64,000 nucleotides of DNA, taken from Haloferax mucosum ATCC BAA-1512 (GTDB lineage: Archaea > Halobacteriota > Halobacteria > Halobacteriales > Haloferacaceae). Made by a program: the position numbers and the translations under genes. Numbering within the stretch: the first letter of the stretch is position 1; every line of letters begins with the position of its first letter. The notes beneath the pieces are model-generated. The model was not told where the DNA came from and ran no database searches. It was given only the letters and a program-made list of their open reading frames with translations. Positions 26,680-35,389 of the stretch are shown here, in pieces. The DNA is taken from the NCBI RefSeq assembly GCF_000337815.1, contig NZ_AOLN01000004.1, forward strand, positions 62,001 through 126,000, read 5' to 3'.

Positions 26680-27675
26680 GTGACATCGCTAACAGCCAAT
26701 CCACGCGTTTCGTACGTCGTTGCGACGTACAACCGGCCGGACGACCTGTCGGACGCCATCGATTCGATTCTCGAACAGGAGTACGACCCGCTCGAAATCG
26801 TCGTCATCAGCAACTCGACTGACGAGACGGGGACGCTCTTCGCCGACGGAGGCCGATTCGACCGCGAGTGCATTCACTACCACGAGTTTCCGGGGCGAAT
26901 GGGCGTCCCGGAGGCGCGAAACGTCGGCTTCGAGCACGCATCTGGCGACATTCTCGTCACCATCGACGACGACGCAGTGCTCGAAGACCCCGGCGCGACC
27001 GACGAAATCGTCGCCCAGTTTCGGGCGCATTCCGACGTCGGAATTCTCGCGTTCCAGTCTCGGAACTACTACACCGACGAGGTGATTCCCAAAGAGATAC
27101 CCGACCCGCCGAACGTCGGCATGGACGGCACGGACGAGTTCCGCGCGGCGTATTTCATCGGCGTGGGCAACGCGATTCGACGCTCGGCGCTGGTCTCGGC
27201 AGGCGGCTATCCGGCCAGTTTCGTCTACGGGTTCGAGGAGATGGACCTCTCGTTTCGCGTCCTCGACGCGGGCTACGACATCCTGTATACGCCAGCTATC
27301 GTCGTCTCCCACAAGCAATCGCCCGCCGGTCGGAGACCGGACAGAGAGACCCAAGAACGTCTGGCAGGGAACCGAATCAAACTCGCGTTCCGAAATCTGC
27401 CGTGGCGTTACGTCGTTTTTACGACGCTCATCTGGTCTGTCTACGCCGTCGTTCTGACGAGACGACCCGGGTCGCTTCTGCGGATATTTCGCAGGCTCTT
27501 CACCGATAGAGACGAGTTACTCGGCGACCGACGGGTCATCCACCCGGCGACGATTCGACGCATCAAATCCCGGAAGACGATGCTATTTTGCTGGTGGTAC
27601 GGTCCCCACCCCGGGCGGTTCATCGGGCCGAACGGCGACCCGCGGCGACTGCTCTGGGAAGCAAAGGGGACCTGA
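26680..27675 (+). CDS. Glycosyltransferase family 2
   Basis: A 331-residue GT-A enzyme. VSYVVATYNRPDDLSDAID opens the fold, VTIDDDAVLEDPG holds the metal-binding acidic motif, and GFEEMDLSFRVLDAGYDILY carries the catalytic Glu-Asp region of inverting GT2 enzymes. A hydrophobic segment VVFTTLIWSVYAVVLT near the C-terminus suggests attachment to the membrane. I chose the GTG at 26680 because GGAGG stands 4 nt before it and the fold begins 10 residues later; the open frame upstream overlaps the previous gene. It probably adds one sugar to the repeat unit. Confidence 0.85.
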   Translation: MTSLTANPRVSYVVATYNRPDDLSDAIDSILEQEYDPLEIVVISNSTDETGTLFADGGRFDRECIHYHEFPGRMGVPEARNVGFEHASGDILVTIDDDAVLEDPGATDEIVAQFRAHSDVGILAFQSRNYYTDEVIPKEIPDPPNVGMDGTDEFRAAYFIGVGNAIRRSALVSAGGYPASFVYGFEEMDLSFRVLDAGYDILYTPAIVVSHKQSPAGRRPDRETQERLAGNRIKLAFRNLPWRYVVFTTLIWSVYAVVLTRRPGSLLRIFRRLFTDRDELLGDRRVIHPATIRRIKSRKTMLFCWWYGPHPGRFIGPNGDPRRLLWEAKGT

Positions 27676-27732
27676 AGTCCGCGACCGCCCGAACCCGTGC
27701 GTTCTCGCACCCTACAGACTTTTCGCACCCCG

Positions 27733-27782
27733 TATTCACGCCTCACGCCTCGTGCTCACGACTCATATTCACGTCTCACGCC
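27733..27782. repeat. 33-nt direct repeat at the flippase 3' end
   Basis: TATTCACGCCTCACGCC at 27733 recurs as TATTCACGTCTCACGCC at 27766, a 33-nt period with related sequence between. The second copy runs a few bases into the 3' end of the minus-strand flippase gene. It lies in the 100-nt gap between convergent genes and is one of four unlike intergenic tandem repeats in this locus. Confidence 0.55.
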
Positions 27783-29212
27783 AACTTTCCGACGCTGACG
27801 CTGAGTCTGGACACGACGGGTGAGACAATCTGCTTTCGCACGTCGGGGACGACCACCGAGACCACCCCGTAGAGGAGCGCACCCACCGTGATTTGGACGA
27901 CCAATATCCAGAGGCTGGTAACCGGGAACGCGGCTTTGACCGCGAGCAGGACGGCACCCATCACCAGCGAGCCGAACAGGTACCAGCCGAAAAGCCGAGT
28001 CGGAAACTCGAACGAGACGAACCGCGCGAGATAGCGGGTGTGGAGCACGGTGTTCACGAGCCACGACACGCCGGTTGCGATGGCGGCCCCGACGAAGCCG
28101 ACAGAGACGATGAGTATCGGACTCAGGAGTAGGTTCAGTCCCACCGAGATGACGGTCGCTTTGGCCGCCAAGTCGGGCCGGTTGATCGCTCGAACGGAGA
28201 TACCGACGATATCGTTGACCGATTGCACCAACTTCTCGAACATCAGAATGACGAGGACGAGCGAGGCGATCACGTACTCCGGCCCGAACACGTACGCCAG
28301 TATTTCCGTCGAGTAAATCATCGCCCCGACCAACGCGGGAATCGCGGTGAACACCGAAAACGCCAGTGCAGTCGAAATCGTCGCCCCGATTTGGTCGTCC
28401 GACGAGGTCGTACTCCAGCGGCTAATCTGCGGGAATATCGTGAGCGAAATCGACTTGCTCAACATCAACACGAGGAGCGTGACCTGCCACGCCACTTCGT
28501 ACGCGCCGACGAACTGCTGTGCGAGGAAAAAGCCGATGATGGCGGTGTCCATCCACTGGTAGATTCGCCCTCCGACCGAAGTCACGATGTCGTACTTCGA
28601 AAAGGAAATGAGCGATTTCACCTGCTCGAACGAGGGGCGCGCGGGTTCGATACCGCACTTGGCGTAGGCCCAGACCAGTGCCACGACGGACCCCGAGATG
28701 AGTCCGTAGACGATGCCGTGAACGCCAAACCCTTGCGAGACGAGAATCGACCCGACGGCGACCCACACGAACCGGCGTCCGAACTCGATTGGCGCGGTTT
28801 CCGCGACGCGGAGTTCGCCGCGGACCGCCTGAATGTAGAGCATCGACAGTTCGCGGAGGATGACGGCCACCACGAGCAACAACGCGAGGTCGGCCCCGAT
28901 GTAGCTGTCGAGCCACCCACGGGAGAGGACGATACCGACCGAAACGAGACCGAGCAAGACCAGTTTGAACGCGAGCGCCGAACCGAGCTTTTCGCCGTGG
29001 TTCTCACCTTCGCTCAGTCGCTTTTCGAGCGCGCCCCGCATCCCCATATCCGCCGGAATCGACAGCAACCCCTGCGCGGCGAAAAACAGAAAGAACGTCC
29101 CCAACTGGGCCGACCCGAGTTCCCGGGCGAAGTACGTAATCCCCGCGAACATGAGCACCGCCTTGCCGATTTTTGCGAGGAATAACCTGATAGTCGATGC
29201 TCCAAGGTCCAT
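27776..29212 (-). CDS. Wzx-type oligosaccharide flippase, second copy
   Basis: A 478-residue MOP-superfamily exporter with about 12 to 14 helices. It starts MDLGASTIRLFLAKIGKAVL, contains ADMGMRGALEKRLSEGE (the family's first cytoplasmic loop), FSKYDIVTSVGGRIYQWMDT and LLSPILIVSVGFVGAAIATG. Function is transfer of a lipid-linked glycan to the outer face. It is convergent with the GT2 gene and lies upstream-adjacent to an ATP-grasp gene on the same strand (66 nt apart), so these two may be one unit. It is only distantly similar to the flippase at 15905. Confidence 0.87.
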   Translation of the reverse strand: MDLGASTIRLFLAKIGKAVLMFAGITYFARELGSAQLGTFFLFFAAQGLLSIPADMGMRGALEKRLSEGENHGEKLGSALAFKLVLLGLVSVGIVLSRGWLDSYIGADLALLLVVAVILRELSMLYIQAVRGELRVAETAPIEFGRRFVWVAVGSILVSQGFGVHGIVYGLISGSVVALVWAYAKCGIEPARPSFEQVKSLISFSKYDIVTSVGGRIYQWMDTAIIGFFLAQQFVGAYEVAWQVTLLVLMLSKSISLTIFPQISRWSTTSSDDQIGATISTALAFSVFTAIPALVGAMIYSTEILAYVFGPEYVIASLVLVILMFEKLVQSVNDIVGISVRAINRPDLAAKATVISVGLNLLLSPILIVSVGFVGAAIATGVSWLVNTVLHTRYLARFVSFEFPTRLFGWYLFGSLVMGAVLLAVKAAFPVTSLWILVVQITVGALLYGVVSVVVPDVRKQIVSPVVSRLSVSVGKLA

Positions 29213-29278
29213 ACCGTCTCAACAACGACGAAGGACAAAATACCTGCGCACGACCGTCCAAGCGGGCACGAAGCCGAT

Positions 29279-30505
29279 TTACCTCGACGACAGCAGTCGG
29301 TTGACGACGCTCCAGAGGAACGGAACCGGGTCGTCGATGCTGACGAGGTCGAAGTTCGGATGGCGGTAGATAGACGCGAGCACCGCCGCGAGTGCGGTCG
29401 GAAACGACGGTCGCTCGACGTTCGGGAAATCGTCTCGAAGGACGCTTATGAGGTAGTCGAGTTCGCCGTGGGCGAGGTGGCTCGCCGTGCCGACCGCGTA
29501 CCCCGATTCGATGCGGTCTGACTCCCCGGCGGTCATGAGCCAGTAGTTGTAAGGGTAGTCAGCGCCACCGCGGATATCCAGCATGACCGACGCCCATATC
29601 CGGGGGTTGATTTCGAGTAGTTTGAACTCGCCCGTCTCCCGGTCTTTCATGAACTGGACCGTTGCGAGTCCGTGCCAGTCGAGATGGTCGAGCAACCGCT
29701 CGCCGAGCGCTTCGACTCGTGGGTCGTGGGTTAGCTCTCTGAACACGCTCGCGCCGCCAGCGTAGGTATCCCCTCGCACCTGCCGCCGAAGGCTCGTTGC
29801 GACCGCCTCGCCGTCTTCGTACAGCGCCCTGAACGAATACTCTTCGCCGGTGACGCACTCTTGGACGATGGGAACCTGTCCGAGCATCGCGTCGATGAGT
29901 TCGTCTACGTCCGGTTCGACGTTGGTCGGGAGGTAGACCGGCTTTTGACCGCCGCCTTCGCACTCGCTGGGCGCGAGGAAATCGACGTACTCCGAGGTGA
30001 GAATGGCGTAGCGTTGCTTGACGATGAGTTCGCGGTTCCAGTCGTCAACGTCGGTGAGCAGTTGAGTCTTCGGCACCGGCACTCCCGCTTCGGCGGCGGC
30101 CATCGCCAGCGCGTACCCGTCCTGTACGACTTTCAGCGACTCGAACGACGGCCACCCGACGCTGACGTGTCTTTCGAATTCGTCACTGTACTTCGAGAGG
30201 ACGTACGTGTCTTCTTCTTGATTGGGGATAACCGTCTGGACGTCCCGGCGCGCGGCGAGGGACAACAGCGCGTCTTTGTAGGCGGTCAAATCCTCGTACG
30301 GTGATGGAACGTGTCTCACTTCGCCCCGATACCGAGAGCGCGCCGCCGGCGTGTGTTTCTGATCTGCCGCGACGATGGTGTGGATACCCTTCGGTCCTAA
30401 AGAGCGAACACACCCGAGCGCGTGGACTGAAAAACCGGTCGGGACGACGACAGAGCCGTGTGTACTCTCTCCGACAACACGGTAGGTACTCATGTGGGTG
30501 GTCAT
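29279..30505 (-). CDS. ATP-grasp carboxylate-amine ligase
   Basis: A 408-residue protein with the ATP-grasp layout: an N-terminal Rossmann-like domain (VVVPTGFSVHALGCVRSLG), a central ATP domain with PIVQECVTGEEYSFRALYEDGEAV, and the metal-binding end TVQFMKDRETGEFKLLEINPRIWAS with the Glu and Asn-x-Arg that bind magnesium and phosphate. The family joins a carboxylate to an amine with ATP. In a locus making acetamido-uronic acids, a natural hypothesis is amide linkage of an amino acid to the uronate carboxyl, but this is inference. A paralogue lies at 45362. Start codons at 30505 and 30493 are both possible. Confidence 0.82.
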   Translation of the reverse strand: MTTHMSTYRVVGESTHGSVVVPTGFSVHALGCVRSLGPKGIHTIVAADQKHTPAARSRYRGEVRHVPSPYEDLTAYKDALLSLAARRDVQTVIPNQEEDTYVLSKYSDEFERHVSVGWPSFESLKVVQDGYALAMAAAEAGVPVPKTQLLTDVDDWNRELIVKQRYAILTSEYVDFLAPSECEGGGQKPVYLPTNVEPDVDELIDAMLGQVPIVQECVTGEEYSFRALYEDGEAVATSLRRQVRGDTYAGGASVFRELTHDPRVEALGERLLDHLDWHGLATVQFMKDRETGEFKLLEINPRIWASVMLDIRGGADYPYNYWLMTAGESDRIESGYAVGTASHLAHGELDYLISVLRDDFPNVERPSFPTALAAVLASIYRHPNFDLVSIDDPVPFLWSVVNRLLSSR

Positions 30506-30760
30506 AATATCACGCTGTTAAATCATAAATGATAGCTGTGGCTGGACAGACACTCATTGATGACTGACAGTCACGGCGTAGAGATAGCCGCGTGAGTCGC
30601 CGCCGACAGGGGTATTGCAAACGACAGGGAAGCCGTAGACGACAGAGAAGTCACAAACGACGGCTGAATCACCCCTACTCGAACGACAGCGCTCGCTCGC
30701 GTGTGCACTGACGCGCAACCGCTACCATACTTATTGCTACCACTCGTACGAAAGACACGC
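30506..30760. other. Divergent spacer with faint repeats
   Basis: A 255-nt spacer between divergent genes. Minus-strand promoter-like sequence CATTTATGATTTAA is near 30520. The centre has loosely repeated AACGACAGG/AGACGACAG words between about 30610 and 30690. No gene was found. Confidence 0.35.
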
Positions 30761-31585
30761 ATGTCGCTTGTCGATACCGTCGGAGATATCCTCTGGGGGA
30801 CGCGAGCCTACGACTACGGCAGTCGAATCTTCAAGTCGGCGGTGGGCGCGTACACCCGAATCGAACCGTCAGAGACGATAACCGTCGGCGATGTGTCCGC
30901 GACGTTTCGCCCGTCGTCGTTCGTCGAGTGGAGCAACGTCCACACGCGAATCTGGCACGAGAGGCGCGTTCTCGAACACCTCCTCGCCGATGTCCGAACC
31001 GACGACGTGTTCTTCGATATCGGCGCGAACATCGGTATCTACAGCTGTCTCGTCGGGCGTCTTCTCGACGGCGGAGCGGTCGTCCCGTTCGAACCGTACC
31101 CGCCAAACGTGCGGCGACTTCGCGTCAACCTCGCCGCGAACGGGCTTTCGCCGACAATCATCGAGCGCCCGCTCGCGGCGACGGCCGGTGACGCAACGCT
31201 CAGCGTTCACGACACCGTCGGTCCCGGCGCACAACACGCCACGCTCGGTCGGGGATACCACACCAGCCCAATCGAAGCGCGGCTCGATGTCGAGTCCGTC
31301 ACCGGTGACGCTCTCGTCGCCGACGGAGAGATTCCCGGCCCGACAATCGTAAAAATCGACGTGCAGGGGACCGAAGACGACGTTCTCTCGGGACTCGAAC
31401 GCGCCCTCGGGAGCGACGCGTGCCGCCGCGTCTACGTCGAAACGCACGACAACCTCGACGATATCGCGCGGCGACTCGGGACGATGGGGTTTGCGGTCGA
31501 GACGATTCCGGTTGACCGGCCGGGGAAAGACCCGACAGTCGTCGGGCACGCCAAGCGTGGCGGACACAACGCAACCGCCTCGTGA
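30761..31585 (+). CDS. FkbM family SAM-dependent methyltransferase
   Basis: A 274-residue methyltransferase. VFFDIGANIGIYSCLVGRLL is the SAM-binding motif I, VPFEPYPPNVRRLRVNLAANG is motif II, and VKIDVQGTEDDVLSGLERAL is the FkbM signature near residue 205. Start ATG 30761 is chosen because it lies about 30 nt after an AT-rich ATACTTATTG patch and the upstream extension is unrelated. FkbM enzymes O-methylate sugars or other hydroxyls. In Haloferax volcanii the N-glycan uronic acid is methyl-esterified by a different enzyme (AglP), so methylation of a glycan here is reasonable but unproven. Confidence 0.87.
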   Translation: MSLVDTVGDILWGTRAYDYGSRIFKSAVGAYTRIEPSETITVGDVSATFRPSSFVEWSNVHTRIWHERRVLEHLLADVRTDDVFFDIGANIGIYSCLVGRLLDGGAVVPFEPYPPNVRRLRVNLAANGLSPTIIERPLAATAGDATLSVHDTVGPGAQHATLGRGYHTSPIEARLDVESVTGDALVADGEIPGPTIVKIDVQGTEDDVLSGLERALGSDACRRVYVETHDNLDDIARRLGTMGFAVETIPVDRPGKDPTVVGHAKRGGHNATAS

Positions 31586-31826
31586 CCGTGTTTGTCACAC
31601 GGATATTATATTCAGAGAAACCGCACAAAAAATATAATAATCACGTTAACGACTTTCAATCTGCCAACTGAACAGTCGAACCGTTGAGACGCTTCAGCGC
31701 GCGAGTATCGCCGCTGGCACGCACGGGGGCGACCACAGGTATGCCGGCATCCGTTGGCCCATCATGGTACTTGAACCACTCAGGGAGACGGAGACACCCC
31801 GAACAAAAGCGAGGTAATCGTTCACG

Positions 31827-33194
31827 ATGTCACGGTCAACACGAGCGCCGAACGCCACGCCGACAATCGGCTTCGTAGCGACTGCCGACAATCTCGGCGC
31901 ACTGGCACGAAACGTCACGCGGGCCACCGACCGCGGGTTCGACGTGCTGGTCGCCGTCGATTCGTCGGTCGGTGAACACGAGGTCGCGTTCATCGAACTG
32001 TTGGCCCCCGACCGCGTGTCGCTCGTGACGGTCGAAGCCGACGTTCATCCCTTTGTCGCCCTCTCTGATGCCGCGTCGGTGGCCGAGTCGCGGTTGCTCG
32101 TCTATCAGCCCACAGAGAGTCTGCTCGACGGTCTCGACGAGGTCCCGTCTGCGGACCGCAACGGTTCGGCCGCGGGTGTTGCACCCCCGCGGCCTATCGA
32201 GCCTCGACAGTCCGTGGCCGAAGAGCACCCGCCGTCAGAGCTGACCACTTCCGACGAACCACCGGAACAGCTGTCTCTCGCGGCGATACCGGCGTACAAC
32301 GAGGCGAACACCATCGACGAAGTTGTCCGTGGCGTCTCGCAGTACGTAGACGAGGTCCTCGTCGTCGATGACGGGAGCACGGACGACACTGCCGCAGTCG
32401 CACGCGCCGCCGGCGCGACGGTCGTCGAACACGGCCGAAATCGCGGCTACGGCGGCGCGTTGAACACTGCTTTCGCGCAGGCGCGGGACTGCGACGCGAC
32501 GACGCTCGTCACGCTGGACGCCGACGGCCAACACCGCGCGGCCGACGTTCCAGCCTTGGTTCAGTGTCAAGAACAGACCGACGCACCGGTCGTCGTCGGC
32601 AGTCGATTCGTGGAGGGTGCGACCTGTAACGCGCCGCTGTACCGCCGATTCGGTATCGGCGTCGTCAACGTCCTCACGAATCTGAGCATGGGCGTCGTCC
32701 GGCGGGACTCGTGGGTCACAGACACCCAAAGCGGCTTCCGCGCGTACGACCGCCGCGCCATCGAATCGCTCGCGGCCGACGATGCAATCGGCGACGCGAT
32801 GAGCGCGAGCACCGACATCCTTCACCACGCACACCACTACAACTACGACATCGAGGAGACGCCAATCGACGTCGAATACGACGTCGAAGACGCGAGTAGC
32901 ATCAACCCGATTTCGCACGGCTGGACGCTCGTCTCGAACATCTTACAGACTGTAGAGCGCGAACGTCCGATGACCGTTCTCGGCCTGCCGGGGCTGTTCG
33001 GCGCGACGGTCGGTCTCATGCTCGGGTACCTCTTGCTCGTACGGTTTCTGACGAGCGGACAGCTTCCGGTCGGACTCGCGGTGTTGTCCGTCTCTTTCAC
33101 GCTATCGGGGCTGTTCGCCTGTCTCACCGGTATCGTTCTCCACTCACTAAACAGTCTCCTCGCCCCCGTCCGAGACGACCTCGACCGACAATGA
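31827..33194 (+). CDS. Glycosyltransferase family 2 with N-terminal extra domain and two C-terminal membrane helices
   Basis: A 455-residue protein. The catalytic GT2 domain starts near residue 150 (LAAIPAYNEANTIDEVVRGV), with VVDDGSTDDTAAVARAAG, TLDADGQHRAADVPAL (metal site) and TDTQSGFRAYDRRA, as in dolichyl-phosphate sugar synthases. Two hydrophobic segments end the protein (about 385-440). Residues 10-105 form an additional Rossmann-like stretch (TPTIGFVATADNLGALARNV to LLVYQPTESLLDGL) that looks like a worn-down second nucleotide domain, followed by an acidic linker. It probably makes a dolichyl-phosphate-linked sugar or transfers one. Confidence 0.85.
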   Translation: MSRSTRAPNATPTIGFVATADNLGALARNVTRATDRGFDVLVAVDSSVGEHEVAFIELLAPDRVSLVTVEADVHPFVALSDAASVAESRLLVYQPTESLLDGLDEVPSADRNGSAAGVAPPRPIEPRQSVAEEHPPSELTTSDEPPEQLSLAAIPAYNEANTIDEVVRGVSQYVDEVLVVDDGSTDDTAAVARAAGATVVEHGRNRGYGGALNTAFAQARDCDATTLVTLDADGQHRAADVPALVQCQEQTDAPVVVGSRFVEGATCNAPLYRRFGIGVVNVLTNLSMGVVRRDSWVTDTQSGFRAYDRRAIESLAADDAIGDAMSASTDILHHAHHYNYDIEETPIDVEYDVEDASSINPISHGWTLVSNILQTVERERPMTVLGLPGLFGATVGLMLGYLLLVRFLTSGQLPVGLAVLSVSFTLSGLFACLTGIVLHSLNSLLAPVRDDLDRQ

Positions 33195-33264
33195 CCCCCG
33201 TCTTCCCGCCCGAGCACAAGCCACGACAGCCCGCCCGAGTCACCGACACCCCTCACCACCAATC

Positions 33265-34299
33265 ATGAGTCTGACGACGCACCGCGCAACCACGAACGGC
33301 CACGCATACACCCCCGCGACGAACGCGCTGAGCTTCGACCTCGAACACTGGTACTCGGCGACGCTCGTCGCGGACGCGGTTTCGAACCCCGACGACCACA
33401 TCGAACAGTCGGTGGACCTCGTCCTCGACCTGCTCGCCGACCACGGCGTCTCAGCGACGTTCTTCGTCGTCGGCGAGGTCGCAATCGAATATCCGGACCT
33501 CGTTCGAAGACTCGTCCGAGAGGGCCACGAGGTCGGGTCCCACGGACACACCCACACACCGCTGTTCGAACTCACGCCGGAGGCGTTCGAACGAGAACTC
33601 TCGGAGTCGGCCGACGCGATTCGGTCGGCGGCCGGTGTCGAACCGCTCGGCTTCCGCGCTCCGAACTTTTCGGTGACGCGCGAGACCGCGTGGGCGTTCG
33701 ACGTACTCGAAGCGAGTCAGTACCGATACGATTCGAGCGTCTTCCCGGTCAGAACCCCGATGTACGGGGTTTCAGACGCACCAACGACGCCGTATCTCGT
33801 CACGTCGCCGACGCGGCCGTTCGAGGCGTCGGCAGGAAACTGTACTGCGGGCGGCACGGACCGGCTGGCGTCCGGCGTAGCGGAATTCCCGATCTCGGTC
33901 GTCGAGACGCCGCTCGAATCGCTGAGTTCGCGCGGTATCCCGACCAGAATCCCCTTTGCGGGCGGATTCTACGCCCGGGCGCTTCCGACGTGGTTGTTGC
34001 GACGTCTCGTCAGGCGACAGAACGCCCGCGGGTGTCCGGTCAACCTCTACTTCCATCCGTGGGAGTTCAACGAGCGAGTTCGCGTCGCTGGTCTCCCGGC
34101 GCACAAACGCTTCGTGAGCTATTATGGATTGGACACGACCGCGCGAAAACTCGACCGACTGCTCTCGGAGTTCGACTTCGGGACGGTTCGTTCGGCCCTC
34201 GCATCCGGTCTCGACGGGACGGGGACCGACACCACTTCGAACGCGACCGACCGACTGCGGCGACACACCGACCACGAGCGACACGACTACCGACTATGA
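33265..34299 (+). CDS. Polysaccharide deacetylase (NodB domain, DUF3473-type C-terminus)
   Basis: A 344-residue carbohydrate esterase of family 4 type. ALSFDLEHWYSATL carries the catalytic Asp; VSATFFVVGEVA, EVGSHGHTHTPL (metal-binding His pair) and GFRAPNFSVT follow; the C-terminal part VNLYFHPWEFN contains the His-Pro-Trp motif of the exopolysaccharide-linked subgroup with DUF3473. It would remove N-acetyl groups from amino sugars in the glycan. No signal peptide, so it may act on cytoplasmic lipid-linked intermediates. The gene overlaps the next by 4 nt. Confidence 0.87.
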   Translation: MSLTTHRATTNGHAYTPATNALSFDLEHWYSATLVADAVSNPDDHIEQSVDLVLDLLADHGVSATFFVVGEVAIEYPDLVRRLVREGHEVGSHGHTHTPLFELTPEAFERELSESADAIRSAAGVEPLGFRAPNFSVTRETAWAFDVLEASQYRYDSSVFPVRTPMYGVSDAPTTPYLVTSPTRPFEASAGNCTAGGTDRLASGVAEFPISVVETPLESLSSRGIPTRIPFAGGFYARALPTWLLRRLVRRQNARGCPVNLYFHPWEFNERVRVAGLPAHKRFVSYYGLDTTARKLDRLLSEFDFGTVRSALASGLDGTGTDTTSNATDRLRRHTDHERHDYRL

Positions 34300-35387
34300 G
34301 TGAAACACACAGGTTGCAGACGCGCGTCACTGTCGAGCGATGTGACGACCCGATTGCGTGGAACAGGTTCGTAACTGAGCACCGTGGCACTCCCTACGCC
34401 CTGTGGGGATGGGGAGACGCGAGCGAGCAGTACGGACACGATAGACACTACCTCGTCGCCCGCGAGGGTGGTCGAAACAAAGCGGGAGCGGACGGCGAAA
34501 TAGCCGGTGTACTCCCGCTCGTTCACATCCGAAGCCGGCTGTTCGGGTCGAAACTCGTTTCCCCGCCCTACGCCGAGCGAGGGTCGATTCTCACCCGGTC
34601 GGGCGCTGACCCGGCGGTCAGAGACGCGCTTTTGGACCGAACGCGGGAACTCGCCGACGCGCTCGACGTCGAGTTCGTCAGTCTCCGTGGTGCCGACCTC
34701 GGTACTCGTCCTGAATTCGACCACGAGCGCCGGTTCGTGACGTTTCACATCCCGCTCGATGGGGGTTCAGATGCGGTCTGGAGCCGGATGGACGACAGCC
34801 GTCAACGCGGCATTCGGCAGGCACAGGATGCGGAAATCGAATACGACGTGGCCGACTCGCTTTCGGACCTCCGCGAGTTCTACTGTCTCAACCTCGAAAC
34901 CATGCGCGGTCACGGAACGCCGCCGCACTCCTTCGCGTTTTACCGGACGATTTGGGACTGCTTTTTCGAGCGTGGTCACCTCCAACTCCGACTGATTCGC
35001 AAGGACGGCGACGTGATAAACGGACTGCTGGACTTCTGTCTTGGCGACACGGTCTACCAATGGGGCGTCGTCTCGGACTACGAACACCGGTCGCTCAATG
35101 GCGGCGGACTCCTCCACTGGAAGTCGATGGAGTGGGCGGCCGACCACGGCTACCGCACGTACGAACTCGGTCGGACGCGCGAGGGGACCGGCGTGTACAT
35201 GTTCAAAAAGCGGTTCGGCGGTAGAAAGGTCTGGTACGACGATTACCACTACTTCCCGAACGGCCGCGCCGAGTTACCGGACCCCGACGACGACAGGTAC
35301 GACCGCCTGAAAACCGTCTGGAAACGGCTTCCGCTTTCGGTCACGAGCACCGTCGGACCGACGCTCAGAAAACAAATCAGTCTTTAA
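34296..35387 (+). CDS. FemAB/GNAT-like acyl- or aminoacyl-transferase
   Basis: A 363-residue protein with the FemAB-type double GNAT layout. Features include NRFVTEHRGTPYALWGWGD near the start, SRQRGIRQAQDAEIEYDV near residue 170, and the second-domain sequence LLHWKSMEWAADHGYRTYEL with GRTREGTGVYMFKKRFGG, typical of the exopolysaccharide FemAB subgroup that often accompanies DUF3473 deacetylases. It starts at ATG 34296, overlapping the deacetylase stop, so the two are coupled; together they suggest removal of one N-acyl group and its replacement by another acyl or aminoacyl group. Donor is unknown. Confidence 0.82.
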   Translation: MSETHRLQTRVTVERCDDPIAWNRFVTEHRGTPYALWGWGDASEQYGHDRHYLVAREGGRNKAGADGEIAGVLPLVHIRSRLFGSKLVSPPYAERGSILTRSGADPAVRDALLDRTRELADALDVEFVSLRGADLGTRPEFDHERRFVTFHIPLDGGSDAVWSRMDDSRQRGIRQAQDAEIEYDVADSLSDLREFYCLNLETMRGHGTPPHSFAFYRTIWDCFFERGHLQLRLIRKDGDVINGLLDFCLGDTVYQWGVVSDYEHRSLNGGGLLHWKSMEWAADHGYRTYELGRTREGTGVYMFKKRFGGRKVWYDDYHYFPNGRAELPDPDDDRYDRLKTVWKRLPLSVTSTVGPTLRKQISL

Positions 35388-35389
35388 CA

